A stretch of 64,000 bases of DNA from Nonomuraea rubra (lineage in GTDB: Bacteria > Actinomycetota > Actinomycetes > Streptosporangiales > Streptosporangiaceae). The DNA lies in contig NZ_JACHMI010000001.1 in NCBI RefSeq assembly GCF_014207985.1, positions 10,461,001 through 10,525,000 of the forward strand. The letters are read 5' to 3'. The first letter of the stretch is position 1; each line of letters opens with the position of its first letter. Under the pieces are notes generated by a model. That model was not told where the DNA came from. It saw only the letters and a program-made list of their open reading frames with translations, and searched no databases. Below are positions 17,237-27,007 of the stretch, piece by piece. Both the position numbers and the translations under genes were made by a program.

Positions 17237-18095
17237 GGCGCGCCGCCCAGGCCTGGAGGATGAGCAGCACGACCAGCAGCGCGATGAGCACCAGCGACAG
17301 CGTGGCCCCGAACGGCCAGTCGCGCGCCGACAGGAACTGATCCCTGATCAGGTTACCCACCATGATCGACTTGCTGCCGCCCAGCATCTCGGGGATGACG
17401 AAGTTGCCGAAGCTCGGCACGAACACGAACAGGCTCCCGGTCAGCACGCCCGGCACCGTCAGCGGCAGCGTGACCTTGCGGAACGTGGTGAACCCCGACG
17501 CCCCCAGGTTCGCCGACGCCTCGCGGAGCTGCGGGTCGAGCTTCTCGATCGCGGCGTACAGCGGCAGCACCATCAGCGGCAGGTACGAGTACAGCAGCCC
17601 CGCCACGATCGTGCCCTGGTTGTAGAGCAGCTCGTACGGCCCCAGCCCGATCTTGGCCAGCGCCGAGTTCACCAGCCCCGGCCCGCTGAGCAGGATCGTC
17701 CAGGCGTAGACCCGGATGATGAAGTTCGTCCAGAACGGCAGCACCACAGCGACCAGCGCCAGCGTCTTCCACCTCTTCGGCAGCTGCGCGATCAGGTACG
17801 CCGTCGGGTAACCGATGAGCAGCGCGATCAGCGTCGTGAGCGCCGCGATCTTCAGCGAGTCGCCCAGCACGTTGAGGTAGAGCGGGTCGAACAGCCGCTC
17901 GAAGTTCTCGGTGGTGAACTCGTACACCACCCCGCCGAAGCGGCCCCGCTGGAAGACGGTGTAGCTGAACACCAGCGCCAGCGGCACCAGCATGAGCACG
18001 ACCAGGTACGCCAGCCCTGGCGACAGGAAAACGAACGCGCCCAGCCAGCGCCCGCGGGAGCGGGACACTGGCTGGGTCTCGACTTCGGACTTCAC
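17229..18095 (-). CDS. potB: Polyamine-type ABC importer permease PotB
   Basis: The 288-residue permease has six membrane helices, TM1 at about residues 18-40 (FVFLSPGLAYLVVLMLVPLALVFSYTVF). The EAA loop is LREASANLGASGFTTFRKVTLPLTVPG, and VPSFGNFVIPEMLGG is the usual PotB closing motif. It follows potD by 11 bp. Confidence 0.92.
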   Translation of the reverse strand: MKSEVETQPVSRSRGRWLGAFVFLSPGLAYLVVLMLVPLALVFSYTVFQRGRFGGVVYEFTTENFERLFDPLYLNVLGDSLKIAALTTLIALLIGYPTAYLIAQLPKRWKTLALVAVVLPFWTNFIIRVYAWTILLSGPGLVNSALAKIGLGPYELLYNQGTIVAGLLYSYLPLMVLPLYAAIEKLDPQLREASANLGASGFTTFRKVTLPLTVPGVLTGSLFVFVPSFGNFVIPEMLGGSKSIMVGNLIRDQFLSARDWPFGATLSLVLIALLVVLLILQAWAARRA

Positions 18096-18106
18096 TGCGG
18101 CAAGGC

Positions 18107-19228
18107 TCAGCTGGCCTTGATGTCCTGCTGGAGCCGGCTGTACTTGGTCGACGCCGGGCCCAGGTCGATGGCGGCCTCACCGTTGAGCAGCTCGGCCGGC
18201 GTGATGCCCAGCAGCGAGCCCTTGGCGATCTTCACCTGCTCCATGGCGGCCTTGTTGGGCACCTTGTAGTTGATGTTCTCGGCGGCCCAGGAGTGGATCT
18301 CGGGGCTGAGGATGTAGTTGATCAGGGCGTGCGCCGCCTCCTTGTTCTTGGAGGACTTCATGATCACCATGGTGTCCACCCAGAGGTCGCTGCCCTCCTT
18401 CGGCACCGCGAACTTGATGTTGCCCTTGGGGTCGGTGGTCGGGCACCAGCCGTCCCACGCCTCGGCCATCACCGCCTCGCCGGAGACGAGCCGGTCACCG
18501 AAGGTGGTGTCGTCGTAGCGCAGCAGGTGCGGCTTCTGCGCCAAGAGCAGCTCCTTGGCCTTCTCGATCTCCTCGTCCTTGTCGGTGTTGATCGAGTAGC
18601 CGAGCGACTTGAGCGCGGGCAGGGCCAGCCAGCGCTCGGTGGCGAGCATGGTGACCTTCTTGTCGGCCCAGGCCGGCGGCTTCAGCAGATCGTTCCAACT
18701 GGTGGGCTCGCTCTTCACCAGGTCGCTGCGGTAGCAGATGCCCGTCGTGCCCCAGGTGTAGGGCACGGAGTACTTGTTGCCCTTGTCGTAGGAGAGCTGG
18801 GTGGCCTCGGGGTAGAGGTTGGCCAGGTTGGGGATGAGCTCGTGGTGGATCGGCTCCAGCAGGCCCTGCTCGTTGAGCGCCTGGGCGTACTGGCCGGACA
18901 CGAACGCCACGTCGATGCCGCTGTCACCGGGGGCGGTGAGCTTGGTCATGGCCGTCTCGTTGGTGTCGTGCGTCTGGATCTGCACGTCCTTGATCTTGAG
19001 CTCGGCCTTGGCCTTCTCGGGAAGCTCCTTGGGCGTGTAACCGTCCCAGACGGTGATGTCCAAGGTCTGCTGCGACAGGTCCGCGTTGGGCTTGAGCTGG
19101 TCGGCCGCCGCCGGCGTCGCACCATCCGAGCTTGACGACGACCCACCCCCGCACGCCGCGACGGCAAGCGCGAGTCCGGCCGCCGCGGCGGCGGCCGGGA
19201 GACGACGGGTGAACCGGGTACGGGACAC
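18107..19228 (-). CDS. potD: Polyamine-type extracellular substrate-binding lipoprotein PotD
   Basis: The 373-residue protein has a basic N terminus and a lipobox ending AVAACGGG, so it should be acylated and membrane-tethered. The mature part has the PotD/PotF layout: LDITVWDGYTPKELPEKAKAEL opens, GIDVAFVSGQYAQALNEQGLL follows, then YSVPYTWGTTGICYRSDLV. GTG 19228 has AAGGAG eight bases upstream. It is the first gene of potDBCA. The pairing with an aldehyde dehydrogenase argues for putrescine or spermidine, but the adjacent kinase and SIS genes leave room for an amino-sugar conjugate. Confidence 0.9.
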   Translation of the reverse strand: MSRTRFTRRLPAAAAAAGLALAVAACGGGSSSSSDGATPAAADQLKPNADLSQQTLDITVWDGYTPKELPEKAKAELKIKDVQIQTHDTNETAMTKLTAPGDSGIDVAFVSGQYAQALNEQGLLEPIHHELIPNLANLYPEATQLSYDKGNKYSVPYTWGTTGICYRSDLVKSEPTSWNDLLKPPAWADKKVTMLATERWLALPALKSLGYSINTDKDEEIEKAKELLLAQKPHLLRYDDTTFGDRLVSGEAVMAEAWDGWCPTTDPKGNIKFAVPKEGSDLWVDTMVIMKSSKNKEAAHALINYILSPEIHSWAAENINYKVPNKAAMEQVKIAKGSLLGITPAELLNGEAAIDLGPASTKYSRLQQDIKAS

Positions 19229-19340
19229 GGCCGCTACTCCTTCTGAAATTTGAGCTGTTTGAGGGGTCGCGCGACCTTACCGGACACAGCGGACCAGACC
19301 AGGAGTGTTGCAGCAGAAATCAACATGAGCAAGACTTTTG

Positions 19341-20528
19341 ATGACATTGCTACCTGGAAGTTTGGTCCAGCTGTTGAATTGGGATTCAATAAGTCGTCGC
19401 TTGATCTCTCTCGGTGAGAGGCCCCTCACCGCGCGAAATCGGGGGCTCACAGCCGCGCTCCTGGCGCTGTTGGCGGACGACGTGCCGCCGCCCTTCGCCG
19501 TACGACGCTTCCGCCCGCTGCCCACCTTCTCGCACGGCCCTGGAGATCTCCACACTGGGGCCCCAGGTGAACGGGATTTCGGATCACACGTCGACCAGAC
19601 GAACTACTCGGTGGTGGTCGGCGAGCGCGTCGTGGTCAAGTGGCTCACCCCGCCCGTCCCGCTCCCCCACCCCACTCCCGAGATCTTCGCGCACCTCGTT
19701 GATTCAGGATTCAACGACACAGCGCCTCCTTACGCGGCGCTGACAGGCGTGTTGGGGGGCCGCGAGCACCTCCTGGCCTTGATCACCGGCTACCTGCCGG
19801 AGGCCAGGGACGGCTGGGAGTGGTGCGTCGACGAGGCCGCGACCGGCTCCACCGCCTTCGCCACCGAACTCGGCCGCCTCACCGCCGACCTCCACCTCGC
19901 CCTCTCCACCTTCCCGATCACGAGCACGACCGGCGGTGCGGCGAGCGGCAGCACGGCGGCCAGGGCGTACGAGGCGCTGGCCGAGGCGCTGGCGCTGACC
20001 GGCGGCGACGACGGCGAGTGGCTGGCCACCAGGGCGGACACCATGCGCCAGGAGCTGAAGGTCCTGGAGAGGCCCATCGCCACCCCGCGGATCCGCATCC
20101 ACGGCGACCTCCACGTGGGCCAGATCCTCCAGTGGCGGGACGGCTACGCCGTCATCGACTTCGACGGCAACCCCACGGTCACCGGCGCCGGCCTCCACCA
20201 GCCGGCCGCCCGCGACATCGCCCAGCTCACCACCAGCCTCGACCACGTGGCCCAGGTGGCGATCAGGAGAAGATCCACCCCACCGGCCGACGCCACCCGA
20301 TGGGCGGCCACGGCCCGCGACACCTTCCTGTCCGCCTACAAGTCCCGCCTGGCGGGCGGGAACAGGCCGGACCTGCTGGACGAAACCCTGCTCCGCCCGT
20401 TCGAGGTGGAGCAGGAGTGCCGCGAGCTGATCTACGCCGCCCGCCACCTCCCCCGCTGGCGCTACGCCCCCATGGGCGTCCTGCGCACCTGGTACGGAGA
20501 AGAACCTCGCAAGGAGAACATCGCGTGA
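19341..20528 (+). CDS. Glucosamine-kinase-like (maltokinase/APH-fold) sugar kinase
   Basis: The product has the aminoglycoside-phosphotransferase-like fold: YSVVVGERVVVKWL (ATP lysine), IRIHGDLHVGQIL with the catalytic Asp, and VIDFDGNP with the metal-binding Asp. This wording matches actinobacterial glucosamine kinases related to maltokinase. The start is uncertain. ATG 19341 is used, but the TTGAA-N6-TTCAA dyad lies inside the first 17 codons and TTG 19401 or a later start is more likely. GTGA overlap couples it to the SIS gene. Expected reaction: ATP-dependent 6-phosphorylation of glucosamine or a related amino sugar. Confidence 0.75.
   Translation: MTLLPGSLVQLLNWDSISRRLISLGERPLTARNRGLTAALLALLADDVPPPFAVRRFRPLPTFSHGPGDLHTGAPGERDFGSHVDQTNYSVVVGERVVVKWLTPPVPLPHPTPEIFAHLVDSGFNDTAPPYAALTGVLGGREHLLALITGYLPEARDGWEWCVDEAATGSTAFATELGRLTADLHLALSTFPITSTTGGAASGSTAARAYEALAEALALTGGDDGEWLATRADTMRQELKVLERPIATPRIRIHGDLHVGQILQWRDGYAVIDFDGNPTVTGAGLHQPAARDIAQLTTSLDHVAQVAIRRRSTPPADATRWAATARDTFLSAYKSRLAGGNRPDLLDETLLRPFEVEQECRELIYAARHLPRWRYAPMGVLRTWYGEEPRKENIA
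19374..19389. promoter_or_regulatory. Second TTGAA-N6-TTCAA palindrome
   Basis: TTGAATTGGGATTCAA has the same half-sites and six-base spacer as the dyad at 14722-14737. It lies in the divergent potD/kinase region, 146 bp upstream of potD. A one-mismatch copy, TTGAT-N6-TTCAA, sits at 19699-19714 inside the kinase gene. Shared control by the local TetR protein is inferred. Confidence 0.6.
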
Positions 20529-21487
20529 ATTCTGAGCTCTACCTCTCCGACCTGGAGTCCAAGCCGGAGCACCTGGCGGCCCTGGCCGACGCCCTCCGCG
20601 CCGGGGACCCGTTCCAGGAACTCCCGGCGCGGCGCATCGACCGGGTCCTGTTCCTCGGCATGGGCAGCTCCCGCTACGCCGCCGGCGTGGCCGCCCTGCG
20701 CCTGCGTACCGCCGGGGTGAACGCGCACGCCGAGTACGCCTCCGCCGCCGCGAGCCTGCCGAACGCGGAGGGCACCCTGGTCGTCCCGATCTCCGCCACC
20801 GGCACCAGCAGGGAGACCCTCGACGCCGTGGCCAGGTACGCGGGCGGCCCCGCCTACCTGGCGGCCCTCACCAACCAGCCCGCCTCCCCGCTGGCCGAGG
20901 CCGCCGACCTGGTGGCCGACCTGCGCGCGGGCGAGGAGCGCGGCGGTGTCGCGTGCCGGACGTTCCAGCACACGCTGGCCCTGCTGCTGGCCCTGGAGTC
21001 CAGGCTGACGGGTCGTACGACTGACCTGCCGGCCCTGCTCGAACGGGCCGCGAAGGCCTCGGCCGACCTGCTGGACCGCAGGGACGAGTGGCTCCCCCTG
21101 GCGATCGAGCTGCTCGACGGCCCGAACGGCGTCTACACGATCGCCCCCGCCGAGCGGCTGTCGTCGGCGGAGCAGTCGGCGCTGATGTTCCGCGAGGGCC
21201 CGCGCCGCCCGGCCGACGCGTGCGAGAGCGGCGACTGGTCGCACGTGGACGTGTACCTCACCAAGACGCTCGACTACCGCGCGCTGCTCTTCCCCGGCTC
21301 CCGCTACGACGACCAGGCCATGGACTGGGTACGTCAGCGCGGCTCGACGGTGATCACCGTGGGCCGCGAGGTGCGGGACGCGACGGCCGCGATCCGGTAC
21401 GCGGGCGACGACGACCCGGACGTCGCCCTGCTCACGGAGACGCTGGTGGCGGAGCTGGTGGCCGCCTACTGGTGGTCGGGCCAGTAG
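20525..21487 (+). CDS. SIS-domain phosphosugar isomerase/deaminase-like protein
   Basis: The 320-residue protein has two SIS modules like the isomerase half of GlmS. VLFLGMGSSRYAAGVAALRL (about residues 36-55) and LVVPISATGTSRETLDAVARY form the first sugar-phosphate site. NGVYTIAPAERLSSAEQSALMFREGPRRPADACESGDWSHVDVY contains the second, with the Glu in the GlmS/AgaS position. It begins on GTG 20525 overlapping the kinase stop. Kinase plus SIS suggests phosphorylation followed by isomerisation or deamination of an amino sugar. Confidence 0.82.
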   Translation: MNSELYLSDLESKPEHLAALADALRAGDPFQELPARRIDRVLFLGMGSSRYAAGVAALRLRTAGVNAHAEYASAAASLPNAEGTLVVPISATGTSRETLDAVARYAGGPAYLAALTNQPASPLAEAADLVADLRAGEERGGVACRTFQHTLALLLALESRLTGRTTDLPALLERAAKASADLLDRRDEWLPLAIELLDGPNGVYTIAPAERLSSAEQSALMFREGPRRPADACESGDWSHVDVYLTKTLDYRALLFPGSRYDDQAMDWVRQRGSTVITVGREVRDATAAIRYAGDDDPDVALLTETLVAELVAAYWWSGQ

Positions 21488-21499
21488 GCGGCCCGGCGG

Positions 21500-22066
21500 T
21501 CAGTACGACCGCACGGTCAGCGCGTGCTCGACCAGCGTGATCAGGGTGTTCTTGACGGCCTGGCGCGCACGCGCGTCCGTGCGGACGATCGGCACGTGCG
21601 GTGAGAGCGTGAGCGCCTCCCGCACCTCGCTCTCGACGTGCGGGAACTCGCCGTCCCAGCCGTTCAGCCCGATCACGAACGGGATCCCGGAGTCCTCGAA
21701 GTAGTCGACGGCGGGGAAGCTGTCGGCCAGCCGCCGCGAGTCGACCAGCACCACGGCCCCGATGGCCCCGCGCACGATGTCGTCCCACATGAACCAGAAC
21801 CGCTGCTGCCCCGGCGTGCCGAACAGGTAGAGGATCAGCTCCTGGTCGAGCGAGAGCCTGCCGAAGTCCATGGCCACGGTGGTGGTGGTCTTGCCGGGGG
21901 TGTGCCCGAGGTCGTCGATGCCGTGCGAGGCGTCGGTCATCACCGCCTCGGTGGTCAGCGGCATGATCTCGGAGACGGCGCCCACGAACGTGGTCTTCCC
22001 CACGCCGAAGCCGCCCGCCACGACGATCTTCGTGGAGGTGAGCCGGCTAGAGCCTGCGAAGTCCAC
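21500..22066 (-). CDS. cvnD: Conservon 2 GTPase CvnD
   Basis: The 188-residue GTPase has Walker A AGGFGVGKTTF near residues 17-27, FGTPGQQRFWFMWDDIVRGA, and LNGWDG for the NKxD site. It is very similar to the other two CvnD copies in this window but has a shorter C terminus. It overlaps cvnC by 20 bp and ends 12 bp from the end of the convergent SIS gene. Confidence 0.95.
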   Translation of the reverse strand: MDFAGSSRLTSTKIVVAGGFGVGKTTFVGAVSEIMPLTTEAVMTDASHGIDDLGHTPGKTTTTVAMDFGRLSLDQELILYLFGTPGQQRFWFMWDDIVRGAIGAVVLVDSRRLADSFPAVDYFEDSGIPFVIGLNGWDGEFPHVESEVREALTLSPHVPIVRTDARARQAVKNTLITLVEHALTVRSY

Positions 22067-22415
22067 TCAGCACCCTTTCGAGCAGTCCCCTGTCGGGCAG
22101 CCCCGCCTCCAGCTGCGGCTGGTACACCTTGACCAGCCCGTCCGCCTCCATGTCGGCGACCAGCACCCTCGCCACGCCGAGCGGCACGCTGAGCAGCGCG
22201 GAGATCTCCGCCACCGAGCGCACCTGCCGGCACAGCTCGCTGATCGCCCGGTACTCGCGCGCGTAGGTGGTGCCGAGCTGCGCCGAGGTGGCCGACGACA
22301 CCAGGGCCTCCATGGCCAGCTCCGTACGCGGGGTGGTGCGGCCGCCGGTGACGGCGTACATGCGGACGAGCGAACTTCGCTCGGGCTCCTGCTCACCGTT
22401 GTGCCACGATGCCAT
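22047..22415 (-). CDS. cvnC: Conservon 2 DUF742 protein CvnC
   Basis: The 122-residue DUF742 protein has SLVRMYAVTGGRTTPRTELAMEALV at residues 15-39, a winged-helix-like VRSVAEISALLSVPLGVARVLVADM and the terminal LLERVLSGLRRL. Spacing to cvnB is 14 bp. Confidence 0.95.
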   Translation of the reverse strand: MASWHNGEQEPERSSLVRMYAVTGGRTTPRTELAMEALVSSATSAQLGTTYAREYRAISELCRQVRSVAEISALLSVPLGVARVLVADMEADGLVKVYQPQLEAGLPDRGLLERVLSGLRRL

Positions 22416-22429
22416 GGTTCACTCCCCAC

Positions 22430-22852
22430 TCACCACTGGCGCGTGGCGGAGAGCTCCGCCCGTACGGCAGGTGTGAGCACCTGCCCCGCGCGCTCCACCA
22501 GGATCGTCATCTGGTACGCGACCAGGCCCATGTCGCAGTCGGGCGCGGCCAGCACCGCGAGGCAGGACCCGTCGCTGATCGACATCACCAGCAGCAGGCC
22601 GCGCTCCATCTCGATGAGGGTCTGGGTGACCCCGCCGCCCTCGAAGACCCGCGCCGCTCCCCCGGTCAGGCTCACCAGGCCGGCCGCGATGGCGGCGAGC
22701 TGGTCGGCACGGTCCTTGGGGAACCCTCTGGAGTACGCCATGGGCAGGCCGTCGGCGGAGACGACCACGGCGTGCGCCACGCCGGGAACCTCCTCGACGA
22801 AGCCGCTGACCAGCCAGTTGACGTCCCTGGCGGCCTGGCTCAGCTCCTTCAT
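22430..22852 (-). CDS. cvnB: Conservon 2 roadblock/LC7 protein CvnB
   Basis: The 140-residue roadblock/LC7 protein has VNWLVSGFVEEVPGVAHAVVVSADGLPMAYS at the start and CDMGLVAYQMTILVERAGQVLTP at the end. ATG 22852 overlaps the cvnA stop as ATGA, identical to conservon 1. Confidence 0.95.
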   Translation of the reverse strand: MKELSQAARDVNWLVSGFVEEVPGVAHAVVVSADGLPMAYSRGFPKDRADQLAAIAAGLVSLTGGAARVFEGGGVTQTLIEMERGLLLVMSISDGSCLAVLAAPDCDMGLVAYQMTILVERAGQVLTPAVRAELSATRQW

Positions 22853-25626
22853 GAGTCCTCCTCGAGCTCGGCACGTCCCTTGCGCACGCCCTGCTGGTAG
22901 CTGGCCAGCCTGCTGCGGAGACGGTCGGGTGACACCGGAGGCCCCGGAACGGGTGGCGGCGGCTGCGGGCTCGCGGTGCCCGGTACCAGATTCGCTCGCG
23001 GAGTGCGCTTGGGCAAGCCCGAGCTCGTGGTGCCGTTCCTGGCGGGCTCCGCCGTCGCGTCGGCGGCCTGCCAGGCCTGGTCGGACGGGGTGGTCCAGGC
23101 GGTGTCGCGGTGGTCGGCGGTGGGCGCGGGCTTGCTGAACCAGCTGCTCTCCTCGACCGAGGCGAAGATCGGCAGGTACTCGTCACCGGCGGGCGCGGGC
23201 TGCGGTCCCGGCGGAGCGGGGAACGACGTCCCGGACGCGGCCAGGTCGGGGAACGGCGGGCCGGACGTGGCCAGATCGGGGAACGACGGGCCCGGCGTGC
23301 CCCGGTCGCGGGGCAGGTCGGCGAGCGGCTGCTCGGTGGAGTGGCCGCGGGCCGAGCTGAACCAGGACGACGGCTCGGGCGCCGGCGGCACGGTGTCGAA
23401 CGACGGGTGACCGGACCCTCCTCCGCCGGTGACGAAGGACGGATACCCACCGGGCTCGAAAGACGGCGGCCCCGATGGCGGCCCCGATGGCGGCCCTGAC
23501 GGCACCCCCGACGGCGCACCCGAGGGCATCCCGGACATCGGCCGGAGCACGGAGCCCGGCCGCGGCACGTCCAGCGGCCCGTCCAGGTGCCCGTCCGAGG
23601 TTCCGTCCTGCGGCCCGTACGCGACCCCGCCGTTCTGCCGCGGCACCTGCACCCGCTGGCCCGCCCCCGGCACCGCGGTCAGCAACATCGGCGGGATCAG
23701 CACCATGGCGGTCAGCCCGCCGATGTCCTGCCGCCTGAGCTGCACCCGGATGTTGTGCCGCAGCGCCAGCCGCCCGACCACGAACAGCCCCATCCGCCGC
23801 GACACCGACACGTCCACGACGGGCGGGTTGGCCAGCCGCCAGTTGGCCTCGGCCAGCTCGTCCTGCGCCATGCCGATGCCGTGGTCGGTGACCGACAACA
23901 TCAGGCTGCCGCCGTCGATCCGGCTGCTGGAGATGATCACCTTGGTGTCGCGGGAGGAGAACGACACGGCGTTCTCGACCAGCTCGGCCAGCAGGTGCAC
24001 CACGTCGGTGACGGCCTGCCCGGCGATGGCGACGTCGGACTGGACCTGGATGCTGACCCGGTCGTAGCTCTCGACCTCGCCGAGCGCGGCCCGCACGATG
24101 TCCATCAGCTCGACCGGCTCGCTCCACTTGCGCGCCGCCTCCTGCCCGGCGAGGACCAGGAGGTTCTCGCTGTTGCGGCGCATGCGGGTGGCCAGGTGGT
24201 CGAGCTTGAACAGGTCACCGAGCCGGGTGTCGTCGCGCTCGCCCTTCTCCAGCTTCTCGATCAGCGTGAGCTGCCGCTCGACCAGCGTCTGGCTGCGCCT
24301 GGACAGGTTGACGAACATGGCGTTGACGTTGGAGCGCAGCGTGGCCTCGTCGCCCGCCAGCCGTACGGCCTCGCGGTGCACCTCGTCGAAGGCGCGGGCG
24401 ACCTCGCCCACCTCGTCCTTGGAGAAGATGCCGATGGGCGGCACCTCGGCGGTGACTTCGCCGTCGCGCGACTCCCGCAGGTGCTGCACGAACTCGGGCA
24501 GCCGGCGGCCCGCGATCTCCAGGGCCTCGCCGCGCAGGCGGCGCAGCGGCCGGACGAGCGACCTGGCCACGCCGGTGGTGATCAGCAGGATGGCGACGAG
24601 CAGCGCCACCACGGCGCCCGCGGTCAGGAACGCCCGCCCGCGCTCGTCCGCGCTGAGCGCCTCGCTGCGGGTCACGATGCCCTGGGCCTGGCGTTCCTCG
24701 ACCTTGCGCATGGAGTCGACGACCACGTTCGCCGCGTCGAACCACTCCTTGGCGTCGTCCCTCCTGGCCTGGTCGAGGCCGCGCAGCGGCAGCCCCTTGG
24801 TGGCTCTGATCAGCACCAGCTCGCGCAGGAACAACATGCGGTCGGCGGATCTGCCGTTGACGGTCTCGTCGAAGAAGCGCCGCTCGTCCGCGGTGGCCTC
24901 GGCGGCGAAGCCCCTGCGCTCGGTGGCCTCCACGGACTGCTCGCCGAGGAAGCGCTTGAGCTGGTCCTGGTCGAAGGCGCCCTCGACGAGCACGACGGTG
25001 ACCAGCGCCTGCTGGTAGGAGACGCTCTCCTTGGCGCGGGCGAGCCCGTCGAGCATGCTCGTCTGGCGGAACAGCTCGTCGTCCACGCTGCCCTTGACCA
25101 GCTCGTTGTGGACGGAGAGCAGGTCGCTGACCACGGTGGTGTAGAGCTCGACGGCCGGGCCGGGCAGCAGGTTGGCCTCCAGCGCCTGCTTGCGCAGGGC
25201 GGTGAGGTCGTCGAGGCGGTTGAGCAGGTTCTCGAGCTGGTCCGCGGTACGGCCGGCCGACTCGGTCATGAGCTGCCCGGCGATGCCGCGTACCGTCCTG
25301 GCCGTCAGGTCCACCTGGTCCATCTGGGCCTGCACCTCGGACAGCCCGTCGGCCGGCCGGTTGCGGGCGATGTACCAGGCGGTCTTGGCCCGCTCGCCGG
25401 AGACGAGGTGGGTGAGGCCGGCCAGCTCGGCGGAGAGCCGCGCGAACTGGTTCGTCCGCGCGTAGTCGGAGGCCGCGGACGTGGAGGCGAGCACCTGGAT
25501 GCCGCCGAGCAGCACGGCCGCCGCGGTCGGCACCATGATCAGGGCGACGAGCCGCGCCCGGACACGCCAATTACGCAGCCGCCAGCGGCTCTCGCTGGCC
25601 TGCTTGACGCCCAGCTCTGTACTCAC
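22849..25626 (-). CDS. cvnA: Conservon 2 sensor kinase-like CvnA with NIT and HAMP domains
   Basis: The 925-residue protein has TM1 at about 24-46, an NIT domain, TM2 at about 334-355, a HAMP linker and HATPase_c with N-box LVENAVSFSS near 545 and DHGIGMA near 580. The shorter tail (about 630-925) contains a run of SGxPSG/PPSG repeats and ends with the shared ANLVPGTA and QQGVR motifs. GTG 25626 has GAGGTG six bases upstream and is preferred over GTG 25635. The extracellular domain differs from the other two CvnA proteins, suggesting a different signal. Confidence 0.92.
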   Translation of the reverse strand: MSTELGVKQASESRWRLRNWRVRARLVALIMVPTAAAVLLGGIQVLASTSAASDYARTNQFARLSAELAGLTHLVSGERAKTAWYIARNRPADGLSEVQAQMDQVDLTARTVRGIAGQLMTESAGRTADQLENLLNRLDDLTALRKQALEANLLPGPAVELYTTVVSDLLSVHNELVKGSVDDELFRQTSMLDGLARAKESVSYQQALVTVVLVEGAFDQDQLKRFLGEQSVEATERRGFAAEATADERRFFDETVNGRSADRMLFLRELVLIRATKGLPLRGLDQARRDDAKEWFDAANVVVDSMRKVEERQAQGIVTRSEALSADERGRAFLTAGAVVALLVAILLITTGVARSLVRPLRRLRGEALEIAGRRLPEFVQHLRESRDGEVTAEVPPIGIFSKDEVGEVARAFDEVHREAVRLAGDEATLRSNVNAMFVNLSRRSQTLVERQLTLIEKLEKGERDDTRLGDLFKLDHLATRMRRNSENLLVLAGQEAARKWSEPVELMDIVRAALGEVESYDRVSIQVQSDVAIAGQAVTDVVHLLAELVENAVSFSSRDTKVIISSSRIDGGSLMLSVTDHGIGMAQDELAEANWRLANPPVVDVSVSRRMGLFVVGRLALRHNIRVQLRRQDIGGLTAMVLIPPMLLTAVPGAGQRVQVPRQNGGVAYGPQDGTSDGHLDGPLDVPRPGSVLRPMSGMPSGAPSGVPSGPPSGPPSGPPSFEPGGYPSFVTGGGGSGHPSFDTVPPAPEPSSWFSSARGHSTEQPLADLPRDRGTPGPSFPDLATSGPPFPDLAASGTSFPAPPGPQPAPAGDEYLPIFASVEESSWFSKPAPTADHRDTAWTTPSDQAWQAADATAEPARNGTTSSGLPKRTPRANLVPGTASPQPPPPVPGPPVSPDRLRSRLASYQQGVRKGRAELEEDS

Positions 25627-25966
25627 CGAACGCACCTCGCCCGAATCGGCGTATTTGAGGAGTCTGTGTCCTGGGGGGAAATCAGCAAGTGCCGGTTATT
25701 TGAACACATGCTATGGCTCGTGGCCAAGCGAACATAACGCGACAAAAGATGGTCCGCGTGACTCCTGAGGATAGAACCTGGCGCTCCATGCCGGAAGCAT
25801 CCCAGGCACGAAATAAACCTTTGGCAGAATAAATGTCCACTTATGGGCGTTTAGCGCGTTCCAATCGGGTAACACGGTTGACGCTCCGCGATCTCTTGAC
25901 AGTCACGACGTTGAGAATCCCGCTATTGGCGACATATGTTGAGCGACGTCAAACGAGGAGGCGAGT
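25627..25966. promoter_or_regulatory. Divergent regulatory region between conservon 2 and the betaine operon
   Basis: This 340-bp stretch holds no gene. It is clearly more AT-rich than its surroundings. A TTGACA hexamer lies at 25896-25901 facing the betaine operon, but no convincing -10 stands at 17 bp. GGAGG at 25957-25961 serves the proV start. Confidence 0.45.

Positions 25967-27003
<1,037 letters not shown>

Positions 27004-27007
<4 letters not shown>

Noticed and set aside
11987..21487. Classical secondary-metabolite gene cluster
   Set aside because: There is a glycosyltransferase but no PKS, NRPS, terpene or RiPP gene, so calling it a biosynthetic cluster would overreach.
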